Shown here in pieces: positions 34,832 through 47,396 of a stretch of DNA of 64,000 nt. The first letter of the stretch is position 1. Each line of letters starts with the position of its first letter. The translations under genes and the position numbers were made by a program. This DNA is from Castor canadensis (taxonomy: Eukaryota > Chordata > Mammalia > Rodentia > Castoridae): contig NC_133389.1 of NCBI RefSeq assembly GCF_047511655.1, forward strand, positions 156,937,973 through 157,001,972, in the 5' to 3' direction. Under the pieces are notes generated by a model. The model saw only the letters and a list, made by a program, of their open reading frames with translations. It had not been told where the DNA came from and ran no database searches.

Positions 34832-34906
34832 GCCGGAGATCAGCTCAGTTGTAGAACATCTGCCTAGCATGTGTGAGGTTTGATTACCCATCACTGCAAA
34901 AAATAA
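34832..34906 (+). mobile_element. ID-like SINE
   Basis: 'ggccggagatcagctcagtt', 'catctgcctagcatgtgtga' and 'gattacccatcactgcaaa'. Confidence 0.78.
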
Positions 34907-36289
34907 AGCAGACAACTCAGAATAATATTACCTGGTAAAGCTGTCTGGTGTCCTAACCAGCCCTACATTTATTTATTTTTTACATACTCATTAACTTACT
35001 TTGATGATTTTCCTAATATTCATGTAATTATTGAGTCTTATATTTTCTACCTTAATAGAAAAAAATCATAAGTGTTACATGTATGGCTGTTTTCTGAGCT
35101 TATAATCTTTAGTACTGAGGGGGTTTTTGTTTGTTTTTTACTGTTGGGAATCTTTGATCAACCAATTGGACCAAGTAATACACAATTTAAACTCGAGCAC
35201 AAAACAAGCATCAGTACCTCTTTGTTTTTCCTTCTTAGCGCTTCAAAGCAAAGTTACGCTATAGTACATTATATTTAAAATACACTTGCTGTGGATTTTC
35301 TAAGTAACAAAAACAAAAAATAATGATTTAGCAGCAGAGACACATACCACTTATCTTTTGAAAAATGATTAGTCATTTTTTTTTAGTGCTCAAGGTGTTA
35401 CAGTGTTGTTACCCATGCATACTAAAATTTTTAATGCATTTTTACCATTATTTTGAGGTTTGCCTAGTCATTTATATAAAATGTTACTAATACGTGCTAT
35501 TTTTACTTGGTAAGTAATGAAGATGTACACAAAGCATGCATCGTTACAGATTTGGGGGATGGGAATGGGATAAATGATTGAAATCTGTAAAGGCAGAAAA
35601 TTTTTCTCCTGGAACATTTCTGCAGCCTACCAGCAAATTAAATGGTTTCTGGATGTCATGGAATCACTAAATTGCCTCTTGGGTGGAAGTAAAGATCATT
35701 GAATTCTAAAGCAACAAACTCATCATGTGAAAATGGCTCTTTATTCTCTTGCCAATTCAATATGTCCTAAATATATAAATAAGGAAAATATTTGTGCTAG
35801 CTCAATGAATATATAAGAACCTGGCACTGGTCAGCTTACTAAAGTTATAAGAAATAAGTATAATTTTAAGCTTGTTCCACACTTTTAGATCTATAAATTT
35901 AGGTTTTTGAGATAAAACTTGGATAATACTAGCCATTTAGTTTTTCTTCACATTTAGAATGTATCACTTCCCCTTATATGTGCGTGCTCTTGTTTCAAGT
36001 TCTGGTTTTTGTTTGTTTTGCATTCTTCTCTTTGTTGTGTTAGACAAGGATATGTAAAGATATGTTTTATTATATTTTGCCCAGATGTTTGCTCACCTTT
36101 CTAGTAAAAAGTTTTTAAATGGTATAATTTTCATATTCTGGTGTTTATTCCAACAGATAAGTAGAATATAGTACCTCCAGTGATAATTATAATTTTATAC
36201 ATTAGTTATTAATGAATTAGTTATTAAGTGAAAAATGATCTATAATAAGTAATCAGTTCTTGAGACCATTTACACATATCTCAACTTAG

Positions 36290-36387
36290 TTGGGGATGGC
36301 AGGTGTGGCTTACTGGTAGGCATTTGCCTGGCTTGCCTGGGTTTGAGCCTCAGCACTATACAAAAAAAAAAAAAAGAAAAGAAAAAG
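36290..36387 (+). mobile_element. ID-like SINE
   Basis: 'gttggggatggcaggtgtgg', 'ttgcctgggtttgagcctca' and 'gcactatac' followed by an A-rich tail. Confidence 0.78.
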
Positions 36388-37210
36388 TAAAACCAGTAGT
36401 ATTCCTTGGTAATTTTTTTTAAATGCTTAAGTTGCTTTTTTTCAGATTTGAAGTGAAAGAAATTGTTTACCATAAATGTGACTGACCAGGTGAACAAATA
36501 TAAAAAGCATCTGTCAGATTTTTCCCCTAGTGTTGGATTAATATACGATCTCTAAATAACCTTAAAGGGGCAAGGTTAGGAGAGCAGGAGGGCTAAAGGA
36601 TTGATAGGTTTTTGAAAGAAGACTGACATTTGGTTGAAGAAGAGTTAAACGGAAGATAAAAAGTAATGACTTTGGTATAGGAGTGGAGGTTGGGTCTAAA
36701 AGTGTCTCCCAAAGATTAATCATCTTTGAAACATTTCTTTAATCAATTTAAGTGCATTCCTAACGCGTGGATTACCTGCATGTGAGTTTCTGGTTGTAAT
36801 TATATGACGGTATAGATGTAACTAAAAAAATTTCAATGCAGTCTAGGGTCAATAAAACATTACTGTATCTTTGAGGATTTTTATCTCTGTTAAAGAGATT
36901 GATTAACATCTTGTTTTTCATCACTAAAGTAGAATAAATTTACTGGTTTTTCTGAAATACCTGTACTCTTAAAGTTATTTTCTTATGTTAGTAGCAGCTT
37001 GCATCAGTCACAGCTGTGACCAACCAGTACATTGATTTTATGTACTGCCATTTATCAACCTAATAATTTACTCATTAAATATTTTTTGGCTATCAGCTTC
37101 TTAAAGTTGGTGAACCAATCAGAAGAATGTTAACTTAGTTAGGTATTTATGGAGATAATACCTAAATGTTAAGTGAAGATTGTTTGAGTTGCTATAAAAA
37201 ATAAAGCCTG

Positions 37211-37425
37211 AGCCATGCGCTGGTGGCTTGCACCTGTGATCCTAGCTACACAGGAGACAGAGGTCAGTAGGATCGCAATTTGAAGCCAGCATGGGCAAAT
37301 AGTTTGGGAGACCTGATCTCGAAAAGCCCTTCACAAAAAAAAGGACTGGTGGAGTGGCTGAAGGTGTAGACCCTGAGTTCAAGCCCCAGTACTGTGAAAA
37401 GTAAATAATTAAAATAAATAAAACC
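37211..37425 (+). mobile_element. Composite SINE (B1-like plus tRNA-like)
   Basis: 'ctggtggcttgcacctgtga' and 'gggcaaatagtttgggagac' (left unit) join 'ggtggagtggctgaaggtgt' and 'gttcaagccccagtactgtg' (right unit), with an AT-rich tail. Confidence 0.88.
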
Positions 37426-37814
37426 TAAGTATATGGCTCCTGCCCTCAAAGAATGTATGGTATAGTGGGGGACTATTTCAAGGAAGAGTGACATACATGG
37501 CAGAATCAGTTCTCATTACTGTCTTGAAGAGCTTTAGAGTTTAGAAGAGAAAGTTCAGTGAAGAAAAGCTTTGTGGGATAAGTAAAATTTAAGTTGAATA
37601 TGGAAGATCTTGGAAGGGTAGATGAAAGTTATGCTAGGCAGTGAAATGAACAAGAAAAATGAAGATGTTGAGGTAGAGTTAACTTGATATGCACCCAAAT
37701 TGGGCAGACAGTGTTAGATTAACTATAGATCCACATTTTAAGGAATCCCAATGAGGCAGGGAGCTTTAAATTTCTTATGAGAGGAGAGAAAGATAAAAGA
37801 AACAATGTGATGAA

Positions 37815-38663
37815 TTGTTATTAGGTTTATTAGAATACAATTTATATGCCATGCAGTCCACCCATTTGTTGTGTACAGTTCACTTGTTTTTTAGTATGTT
37901 CATAGAGTTGTGGGTGTATCACCATATCCAGTCCTAAGACATTTTCATTAGTCCAAGGGAACCCTATACTTCTTAGCCATCATCCCTTGATCTCTCTCTC
38001 TTTTTTTTTTTTTTTCTTGGTGTCTAAATTTATCTATTCTGGGCATTGCATATAAGTAGAATCATGCAATATATGTCCATTGTAATGTGCTTCTTAACAT
38101 TATGCTTTCAGAGTTCATCTATGTTGTATTCATTTTTGTTGCCAAATAGTTGTTTTATAGATATCCAACATTTATTCACTAGTTACGGACATTTGGGCTT
38201 TCTGGCTGCTCATTTTCTCTTGGATGTATACCTAGGAGTGAAATGCTGGATTGTATGTTAACTGTGTTTTAATCATCTGAGGGACAACCAGGCTGTTTCC
38301 CAAAGCTACACCACCTTTTTACATTCCCACAGTAGTTTATGAGGGTTCTAATTTCTCCAACTCCTCCCTAATACTTACTATTATCTGTCTTTTTCATTAT
38401 ATCCATCCCAGTGAGGGCAAAGAGGTAGCTCACTTGGTTTTGATTTTCATTTCCCTAATGATATCAGGCATCTTTTCATGTGCTTATTGGGCCTTTGTGT
38501 ATCTCAGAGAACTATGTGTTCAAATCCTTTGCCCGGTTTTTAAATGGGTTATTTCTCTTTTTGTTGCTGAGTTGTAATAGTTTTTTATTATTCTAGTTAC
38601 AAGTCCCTTATCAGATATATGGCTCACAAATTTTTTCTCCCATTCTGCATGTTGTCGTTTAAT
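37815..38663 (-). mobile_element. Old L1 (L1M) fragment, left part
   Basis: The + strand is antisense L1: 'gctggattgtatgttaactg', 'cctttttacattcccacagt', 'tggttttgattttcatttcc' and 'caagtcccttatcagatata' follow L1M. A T-run at 37989-38014 interrupts or expands the beginning. The element is cut at 38663 by the TMSB10 retrocopy. Confidence 0.8.
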
Positions 38664-39098
38664 CTTTTTTTTTTTTTTTTGCCATGCAGTGTGCTTTATT
38701 TTCATTAATAATACAGTAATTTTCTATGGCAACCTAGGACACACCAGAGAATTGGCAGTCCAATTTGGGTTTCCCTCGGAGCCCCACAGGCGAGTGGCAC
38801 TGTCACGGAGTGCTCAGGTTCCATGTGGCTTGTGTTCATTGCAGGCTGCTCCTCTTCCACGTCACCGCAGGTCATAGATTTGGAGGAGGGGGGAGGGGGG
38901 ACAACACAGTGGAATCCTCCCTGCGCCTAGGAACTTTCGCTCAGCTTTTCCTGTTCCATGGTCTCTCTCTCTGTCTTCGTTTTCTTCAACTTGGCCTTAT
39001 GGAAGCTGGCAATGGTCCCTCTGTCCAGTCTGTCTGCCATTAAACTTCGAGCCCGGAATCTGCAGATGCTCCACTCACTTTGCTGCAGCAAGAGATCT
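38664..39098 (-). pseudogene. TMSB10P: Thymosin beta-10 processed pseudogene
   Basis: A poly-T at about 38666-38681 is the A-tail of a minus-strand retrocopy, and 'tttattttcattaa' just after it carries the AATAAA signal. The minus strand from 39040 to 38927 is an open frame of 37 codons: MADRLDRGTI, then ASFHKAKLKK, then TKTERETMEQ, ending EKLSESS and TAG. TMSB10 protein normally has 44 residues with an actin-binding LKKTET motif, so the copy has lost 7 codons in frame after LKKTKT and has several substitutions. The 3' UTR also matches TMSB10 mRNA. Introns are absent, and it sits within an L1 in antisense to CREB1. Probably non-functional. Confidence 0.88.
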
Positions 39099-39190
39099 AA
39101 CTTTCTTGTGTACCTTTGAGGTACACAAGATTTTAATTTCGATGACTGCTGGTTTCTCGTTTTCTCTTTATTGCTTGTGCCTCTGGTGTC
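39099..39190 (-). mobile_element. Old L1 fragment, right part
   Basis: 'caagattttaatttcgatga' and 'tttattgcttgtgcctctgg' followed by 'tgtc' resume the antisense L1M sequence interrupted at 38663. This shows that the pseudogene landed inside this LINE. Confidence 0.78.
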
Positions 39191-39191
39191 T

Positions 39192-39472
39192 TTTTTCTTT
39201 GTTTTTTGTCAGTATTGGGGTTTGAATTAAAGGCCTAGCACTTGCTAGGCAAGCGTTCTACTACTTGAACCACGCCCCCCACCCCTGGTATCACTTTTTG
39301 GTGGGGGGAGTTGGGAGGGTTACTTTGGATTGAACTCTGCCATTCCACCAGCCCTGATTAATTTTGAGATAGGGTCCTGTGTTACGCCTTGGGCTGGCTT
39401 CAATCTGTGATCTTCCCCTCTCTGCCTCCTGAATAGGTAGAATTACAGGCTTGAGCCACTGCACCCAGCCTA
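39192..39472 (-). mobile_element. Three-part composite SINE
   Basis: An inverted tRNA-like unit ('cttgctaggcaagcgttcta') is followed by two B1-like units ('cattccaccagccctgatta', 'gaattacaggcttgagccac'). Confidence 0.82.
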
Positions 39473-40517
39473 ATGCCACATTTTATACAATGTAAATTCT
39501 TGTTTAATTATTAGGAACATTTTTTAAGTATCTCCGAAAGCCCAACAAACAGTAGCATTACTAGGTGAAGAATAACTGAAGCTACTGTTTATTTTGGAGT
39601 CATATTCCACCTCCCTCTGGTCTTCCCTGTTCTGTGTCCATATTCCTTTTTTTTGAGTTATTAAAAAAGCAAAGATGGAATTAGGAAAAGACAACCTTGA
39701 AGGTAGCATTTTAGTTGAATATACCTTTATTTTGACTGTTTATTGGAATTTATGGATGTCAATTTGTATTACTCATAAACTGTATTGGGAGATTAACAGT
39801 TTTAAAGCTTTATGCATGATGGGAATAGTAACTCATTTTTTACAAAAGACTAAACTGGTCTGGAGAATTTAAATGGTATAACTTGCTTTATAGGGCCTTA
39901 CGGTAAGACACAGGTTTTCATTCTTTTGTAATATTCTCTCTTTGTGAAAAAAAGTTTTCAAGGTTTTTGGTTTGTTAACGGCTACCAAAATTTTTGTTCC
40001 TAAGTAATACTAGTTTTGGTTTATAAATAGCTCACTTGGAGGAAATATTCTGGCCAAGAACATGAAAAAATGTATGGATTTCATTATGTTATTAATCATA
40101 TCTTTATCAGTAGACAGATTTCCATAAGTAGCTAGTTCCTGCTTTACTTTTTACATAATTCATTGTATTCCTGTCATTTCTAAACAGAACTTTGTAACTT
40201 TAAATCACTAATATTAAATAATACCTGTTTTGGAGGAAATGTATAGGTAAATTGGTCATAAGAATTAATTTATGCTTGTCAAGCTCTTTCATATATAATA
40301 TGTCTTTTTTCTCTTAACAGATTGTAAACCGTTTGAAAGAAAGGTTCTTATGTGCTTTATATGTTCTCAGCACAACATTATATAAGAGGCACATAACATT
40401 TCTGGATGGTGGACTGTCGCATGATATTTCTTTAATGAAATGAGTGATTTCCTATTAAAGGGCTACAAATTTGAAAGGAAGGGTTGAAAGCAATCCTCCT
40501 TTACAGTTGGGCAGATT

Positions 40518-40628
40518 AAAAGAAAGCAGATATAATGTACTTTGGTCAATTAAAAGTTGTAGTTACAGTTTTCAAAAGAAAGCAGATATAATGTACTTTG
40601 GTCAATTAAAAGTTGTAGTTACAGTTTT
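40518..40628. repeat. Perfect 56-bp tandem duplication
   Basis: The unit beginning 'aaaagaaagcagatataatg' occurs at 40518-40573 and again from 40574. The copies are identical over 55 bases and abut a composite SINE. Confidence 0.97.
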
Positions 40629-40858
40629 TTATTTCTTGCAGCAGTACTGGGAATTGAACCCAGGATCTTCCTTGCGCATGCCAATTAAACACTCTAGCAC
40701 TTGAACTGTGCCCCCTGCCCCTTTTGTTTTTATGTTGTTTTTGAAACAGGGTCTCCGCCACCTTTGCCCAGGCTGGCATTGGAGTTAAGATTCTCCTGCT
40801 TTGGCCTCCAGAGTATCTGGGATCACAGCTGTGTTCTATCAGGCCCATTGGGTTTATT
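40629..40858 (-). mobile_element. Composite SINE
   Basis: 'gcagtactgggaattgaacc' and 'aacactctagcacttgaact' (inverted tRNA-like unit) are followed by 'gaaacagggtctccgccacc' and 'tatctgggatcacagctgtg' (inverted B1-like unit). Confidence 0.83.
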
Positions 40859-41240
40859 TTTTTTAAAATGAGGAAATTAAATTCATTTTCCATAGCTTAA
40901 AAAGGTTTTGTACTTTGAGTTTTCATTAATTCTGTTCCTTTGCTAATAGAGTACTTCCCTCCTCTGAGACATGAGAATAGTATGAGATTGTGTTAATCAA
41001 AATAACTTTTCCAGAAGTTAGTGCCATGGTGGTAAAAATTAGTACATCTATTAGAAAGGTTGGAATTCGTGTTGATTCTTTCAAGATTAAAGATAAAGAT
41101 ACCTGAACTTGAAGTCTTTTAATCAAAACTACATTAAGAAAAACACACTGCATGACACCATAATGATGGCTGCATGTCATACTTTTGTCCACACCAATAG
41201 AATGCACAACACCAAGAGTGAACCCTAAGGCAAAGCAAAT

Positions 41241-41304
41241 AGATGCAGACAACAATACGGATTTTATATACTATTTGATTTGCTCCGTATTGTTGTCTGC
41301 ATCT
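41241..41304. repeat. Perfect inverted repeat, 21-bp arms
   Basis: The left arm (41241-41261, starting 'agatgcagacaacaatac') and the right arm (41284-41304, starting 'tccgtattgttgtctgca') are exact reverse complements, separated by a 22-bp AT-rich spacer. Transcribed within the CREB1 intron it would form a 21-bp hairpin. Confidence 0.96.
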
Positions 41305-42621
41305 CATTTATCAGTTTTATAGATTAATCATAGCCAATTTTTAAGTATAGTCTCATGTTTTGTTATCTTTTAAGTTTTTAGGCTTTTTCTTTTGCTGCCT
41401 GACTAGTAAGCAACATGCAGTTAAAATGATTTGCATGTTTCTTTATCATCTATAGTTTTATTGGTAAATATATAATAAATATAATATTAAAGGCTATGTG
41501 GTATAGCCCTGAAGTCCAGTAAATTTTCTACAAATCTCTTAACATCTCTAGTTCTCTATAAAGTCACCTAAAATCAGAATTCCTGTCTTCCGACTCTTAC
41601 CATAAATATGTGCTGCCTCACTTCAGGAAGACTGAATTTTCACTTCTGTATCTGATTTGTAAATAATTCACGAAGAATGCATTTCAATTTTTTTTTCCAA
41701 AAGCTACCCAAAAACTGTTTAGGGATTGTGTCTATGGTTTGTTACTAGAGAAGTTTCTCTAAATATTGTAGAGTGGGGAAGGGGAGGGCAACAGCTTCAT
41801 AAACTTAAAAAAAACTTCGTTTTCCATTGGGTGTAGTGGTTTTCATAATAGTTAGATTTTGTTAAGTAAATAGACTTGTAGGGTATAGAATTTAACTTTA
41901 GGACATACCTTCTAATTCCTTACGGTTTTAGCATTGAGCTAGTTTATGAAGCAGAACTTAAAATTTGAAGACTATCTTCACTTTTTGGTCAACATAAAAA
42001 TTGCTTTTTAAAAGGTAATTGTAGGAGTTTTATAATCCTTTTTAGCTTTAAAAAATTAGCTTGAAAATCTAGTAACACTTCATACAGATTTTGCAGGGCC
42101 ATTTCTTGAAAGGCTCAAAAGTGTAAAAAGCACTGAACATAGTATTAGGTGGGTATTTGGAAAGAAGAATGGGAAGAGACAGGATAAAAACGTTACCAAG
42201 TAAAATAGTGCATAGTCATGTTTGCTGCTTTGCTAACTAAGCAACACTGTCTCTTAGTGACCAGATGTATGAAAGCTTGGTTGCAGAATCAAAAGTGTCT
42301 TACCTGTACAAAAACAAGGCAAGGAAAAGAAGAAGAGCAAAAAGTTTGAGAAAGTTACAAAGCTTTCTTGTTAGAAAGATACTAACACATACTCAGAGAT
42401 AACTATCATAAATCATGCAGTGTTTACATTAATCACATAACATTTCTGTTAAAATAAGCTACATGTTTTAAAAATAAACTTATGAAAGATGACATTCAAA
42501 TACTCTGATAATCACAAAACTGCAATAAATCACAAAATAATATGCTGAAATTAAAGTTTTACTGAGTTAAACCCAATAAACAAACCAGGGAATTTATTTT
42601 ATTAAATAACATTGAAAAGAT

Positions 42622-42672
42622 TTTGTCTAGCAAGCATGAGGCTTTAATTCAACCTTCAGGACCACCAAAACA
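42622..42672 (+). mobile_element. tRNA-like SINE 3' fragment
   Basis: 'gtctagcaagcatgaggctt' and 'caaccttcaggaccacc' match the 3' part of the tRNA-like SINE unit. Confidence 0.6.
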
Positions 42673-45600
42673 AACAAAAATTACCTTTGGCTGTATGTCA
42701 CCCACTTTTTGGTAGTGAGGGTAGTGGTGAGATTATACTGGTATTAAGTACTAATATAAAGAATTTATGAAAGTCTTATTCAGGTCTTAGAGTTAACTTC
42801 ATATTATAGCATTTCTTGCCTTATGTAGACTAGAAGCTGAAATACAGAATTGTTCTCCATTTGAGAGTGAAATATCGTGATAGAAACACAGAAAACTTTC
42901 TGGAAGGCTGTCATAGTTTGGTTTATAAGGAAAACAGTTTATTTTAGTTGATCATGCTGATTGTTCTGGCTGTGTGTGTGACCTTATGGTAAAGTATGAT
43001 CAATCTAATCTAAAATTTATAGTCAGAGTTGGTTAGTGTTGAGTTGGGGGTGTGTTTTTGTACAAATACGCACATCTGACATTTGATTATTTTTTTTCCT
43101 CTCTGGTTTCAGTGGAAGTATGCTGCATTGAACACCAGTAGACTATTATTAGCATCAGAAACCGGGGGCATTGCTAAGTTTCTTCAGTTTTGCTAGATTG
43201 GACATATAATAAAGACAAATGACAAATATTTCAAAGTTAATAGCCAGAAAGAATTGTACAAGGAAAATAGGCAGTACAACATGGTTATTGATTCTTGGAA
43301 AGCTGAAGTCTGCTGTACAGCACCTGAGCATTTTGCTATTTACTTTAATTATAACAATTTAGAAAATTAAAAAGACAAGCCATATATATAAGAATATGTT
43401 AACACAGCTTTTAAATAGTGACACTAAAAACAGGAACAAAATAACCAGAAATTATGATGTATCACATGTAGGTGTTTGTGGGTATACTTCTGCAGAACAT
43501 TTTTTAATTAATACATTTGTGGCAGCAAAATAGTCATAGAATTTTTAAATGATGTGCCCAAATACGCCTTTTGCTAAGGTTACCCTGGAAACTGGAATTC
43601 TGCTTATATGATTTCCTTAAAAGCTTGGAATTTTGTATTAGAGTTCAGGAGGAGTTGTCGGCTTGTTGTCATGCAAGGGAAGGTTTTTTTCTTGTTTCTA
43701 ATTGAGGTTACTTTATTTTTAAAAGCATAGCATATGCTTCATTAGTTATGAATGCAGTATTTCTTCTGTGGTCAAAATGCATAGTTCATTTCTTTGAATA
43801 CTTGCTTTTCATCCCAAACAGGATTAATTTTGTCAGATGTAAACATCCAATTAGATAGTGCAAAAGATCTTTTATAAAGTTGAACTAGAATATTGAGAAT
43901 TGCAGGGACAGGGCACATCTGAAAGTCAAAATATGTTAGGAAAACGAACAAAGTGAAGATATGCAGCCTTCTTTTGTTTTGATTAGTGATTGTTTGCAAA
44001 AGTGGCTATATTGGCTTTCTTTGAGCTTAATTTGCAGTTTGATAAAGATTAGAGTTTACTTGCTGTACACTTACGGGAAATAATACTGTTAGAATTTGTT
44101 CCCCGATTCAGTATTAGACTGTGTAAGTGCTAAATAGGTGAATTTAAATGCAACTTTATTAGCTAGGGTTCAGTTGTCAGCCTTTATAATAGTGAAAGTC
44201 CTGCCAGCATCTTCCCAACTTTATTTTTCTACACACTTCCCATCATCCAATTTTTATAATTTTACTTTTCTTTCTCTCCTTTGCCCCCTACACACTAGCA
44301 TATGTGCTTTGTAATTTCTAAAAATTAATTTTGTTCATTGCTTTATTTGCAGTAGCTTGAACAGTGGCTAACATACAATAACTTCAGACATGATATTTTA
44401 ATACACGCATAATGCATATGGTATAAAATTTAAGACTTCATTGTTAGAAGTAAATAAAATGGATTATTTCATTGTGAATTTCCCCTTGGTTTATTGCTGT
44501 GTAGAATACAAGCAAAATGCGTTGCATTTTAAAAATTATAATCATTTTTGCATTCTCATGTTCACTCTTGCTTTAGGGTTATCACTCTGTGTTATCATTG
44601 GTTATTTTTTGTTGGTTTCTGTGACAAAGTCTGATACCAGGTACTGACTTGCACATTTCTCTAAAGGCATAGTTCAAGCCTTTGCTTGTACCATTTTTCT
44701 TGTCAGAAAAGTTACTCTTCTCCAAATTTATCAATACTATATTCATACTTAATGTTTCTTTGGAATTCTACCACTCTCCTGACTAGTGCAGAACATAATT
44801 CTCTTTCAGATGTCATGAAAGCACTCATTGACACTTCCTGCAGTTTCAGCTTTTTAGTATCTGTTAAACCTGGTCAGATAAATTTCTTGAAAGCTTTCTA
44901 AAATGAAAAGGAAAAACTAATAAAAGGGACTATTTAATAACTATGATCAGAGCAGTGTAATGAGTAAGAGATGTTGACTACCATGTGAAAGAGAGACTAA
45001 TAGATAATGATCTGGTCTTGTAGCATTTTTTTAAAGTGCTATAAATATCTCAAATTGCACTCTCATGATAACATATGTAAATGAATAATAGCTGTGTCCA
45101 AAATCAGGAGGCTGGTGACCTATTTTTACTGACTCTGTCTTCTTAATATTATATGCCCTTTGTAGTTAGGTGTGTCCATAACATCATCTTGTGGTCTCAC
45201 TTCCTAGAATCAGGGTTTTAAATTGAAGGAGACCTTTTAATCTGTCCCACTGAACAAAAAATTCATTTTGTCCAGCAACCACTTGGTGATGATACCATTT
45301 AATGACAAATCCAGCTTTTCTTCCAAGTGTTAGGCTCCCTTCCCCAACTATGTACAGCAGCATTATTTATTTCTCTCAAGATTCACTGAATAGTACTACT
45401 GTGGATCACTTTTTTTACTCTCTATGTTAAGAGGTAGATTCTTAAGACCATTATAGCAAAATGGTGTATATCTTTGTGAATTGATTTTTAAAAATTGCTT
45501 CTTGTTGTCATGGTGGTATTTTGATGTTTGTTAAAGTTCACAGATTCTAAAAGATGAGTCTTAAATTAATTCTTAAGGATAAATTGTGAAAATACACAAA

Positions 45601-46346
45601 TCTTAAACATCAATCCCAAATAAAACTTTAAATTCGGAATAATAGGAAGAAGAGAAATCACAAAATTGTCAAGCCAATATTATCTTTTAATTGATTTTTA
45701 AGAGACGTTCTTTCTATTGCTCCAGGCCCAATATTCACGCAGTATTCTGAGTTCATATGTACTTGGTAGCTTTCTTATTTTAATGTAGTATTCAATTGTC
45801 TTCAAAAAAAATTCCATAAAAGTTTGCATAGCAGTCTTCAAACAATTTCAGGAACCCACATATTGACTTTCATAATTAATCCTGTAACTGGATACAACAC
45901 TACTGTCTAGATTGCTGTTACTGGGTTAATAAAAAAACTGAAAACTCTATGCATGATACTATGCAGTCTCTTTTCCTCACACCTGAAGATACAAACAAAA
46001 AGCAAAAGCTTTCAGAGTGTGACAGTAATGCTTCCACTTTAAATGCAAGTGTAGTCCAATTGGGAAACTGTTATTTCAGTAGCTTCAAGGTGAAAACCAA
46101 AAGAAGTAAAGTAACTCTTTTAGTTAAGTTGAAGTTTCTCATCTAAAAAGAGCATTCTTTCTTAAATAATTCTCACCAGCACTAAAGCCTAAGGTTTCCA
46201 TTACAGACTCTTTTTGTGTGTGTATGCTATTGCCCAGTTGTTGGTATCTATTTAAGCTAAATGTTCTAAAAATGAAGGCTGTCCCCTACCCTGAAAATGG
46301 ATTGGTAGCCAAAGTGGGGGCTATTGGAAATACCACAGATTTAAAA

Positions 46347-46364
46347 AATATATATATATATATT
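46347..46364. repeat. (TA)n microsatellite
   Basis: A short alternating AT run in intron 1. Confidence 0.85.
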
Positions 46365-47339
46365 AGAGAAGGAAGAAAATCTACATTCCTGTTTTGAATG
46401 TCTTTCCAGCTACAATTACTTACATTAGCTTTTTGTTTTCTTATTATGATATAGTAATATTCTGTTTTTCTGAAACAAAAGTTAAGATGCTTTATACCTT
46501 AAATTTATTTAAAAAATAAAGTCTTGATGCATTATAAATAGCAATAAGAAATGTGGCCCAGCTGTGCTTTGCATTCCTTTTAATCAAATGATAGAGTTAG
46601 ACTACGTATGGATTACACGATAACTTTAAAAAAAAAGTGGCTTCAAAGGATGTAGTATGATGATAAATTTTATTCATCTTTATTCTGGTTAAAATGATGA
46701 TTTAGGGGGAAAATCTCACTTGCTTTACTTGGTACTATCCTTATAGGTTCATTTATCCACTATTGGGTGGTTGGGTATCTTGTTTTAAGTGTAGATGCCT
46801 TTTAAGATAGGTAAACTGTTTTGTCTGTTGTTTTCTGTTACATTTGATGCTTTACTTAAATTTCTTAGTTTAAAAGGGCACAGAATCAGTAAGTTATTAC
46901 AAGTGATAATAACCAAAGTTATTTAATAGTTTTAACTTTTTTAAAAAAAAAGGGTTTTCCATTTGGGTATGTAGGATAAGCAGTTTAGACAAAATTTAAA
47001 CAAAATTGTAATTTCATATAAAAATATCTGGGGTTTGAAAAGAACTTGTTTGATGGGTATCTCAAAATCACTATTGAAGTATAGTTTTCATAGTTTTAAA
47101 ATGCTAGACATGACTTCTGATATTAAAGTTATTTTTAAATTGTATAAGTAATACTGAACCCATGTTCATTGGAAGGAAAAGCTTTAATCAATACTGACCA
47201 TTAAAGTTTGTAGAGTACAAGGTGAAAGTCATCATCCTGTATATCTCCAAATCCTATTTTTCTTCAGAGCTACCACTTTACAGTTTAGTGTTTAATTTCC
47301 CTCACCTTTTCCATAAATACACCTTTTAAACTGTGTTAA

Positions 47340-47396
47340 CCTTTTTTTTTTTTGGTCAGACAGGAGGTTGAACTCTTGAGCCATGCCTCTTGTTCT
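47340..47396 (-). mobile_element. tRNA-like SINE fragment
   Basis: A T-run is followed by 'ggttgaactcttgagccatg'. It is an internally deleted copy bordered by a second T-run at about 47400-47415. Confidence 0.5.
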
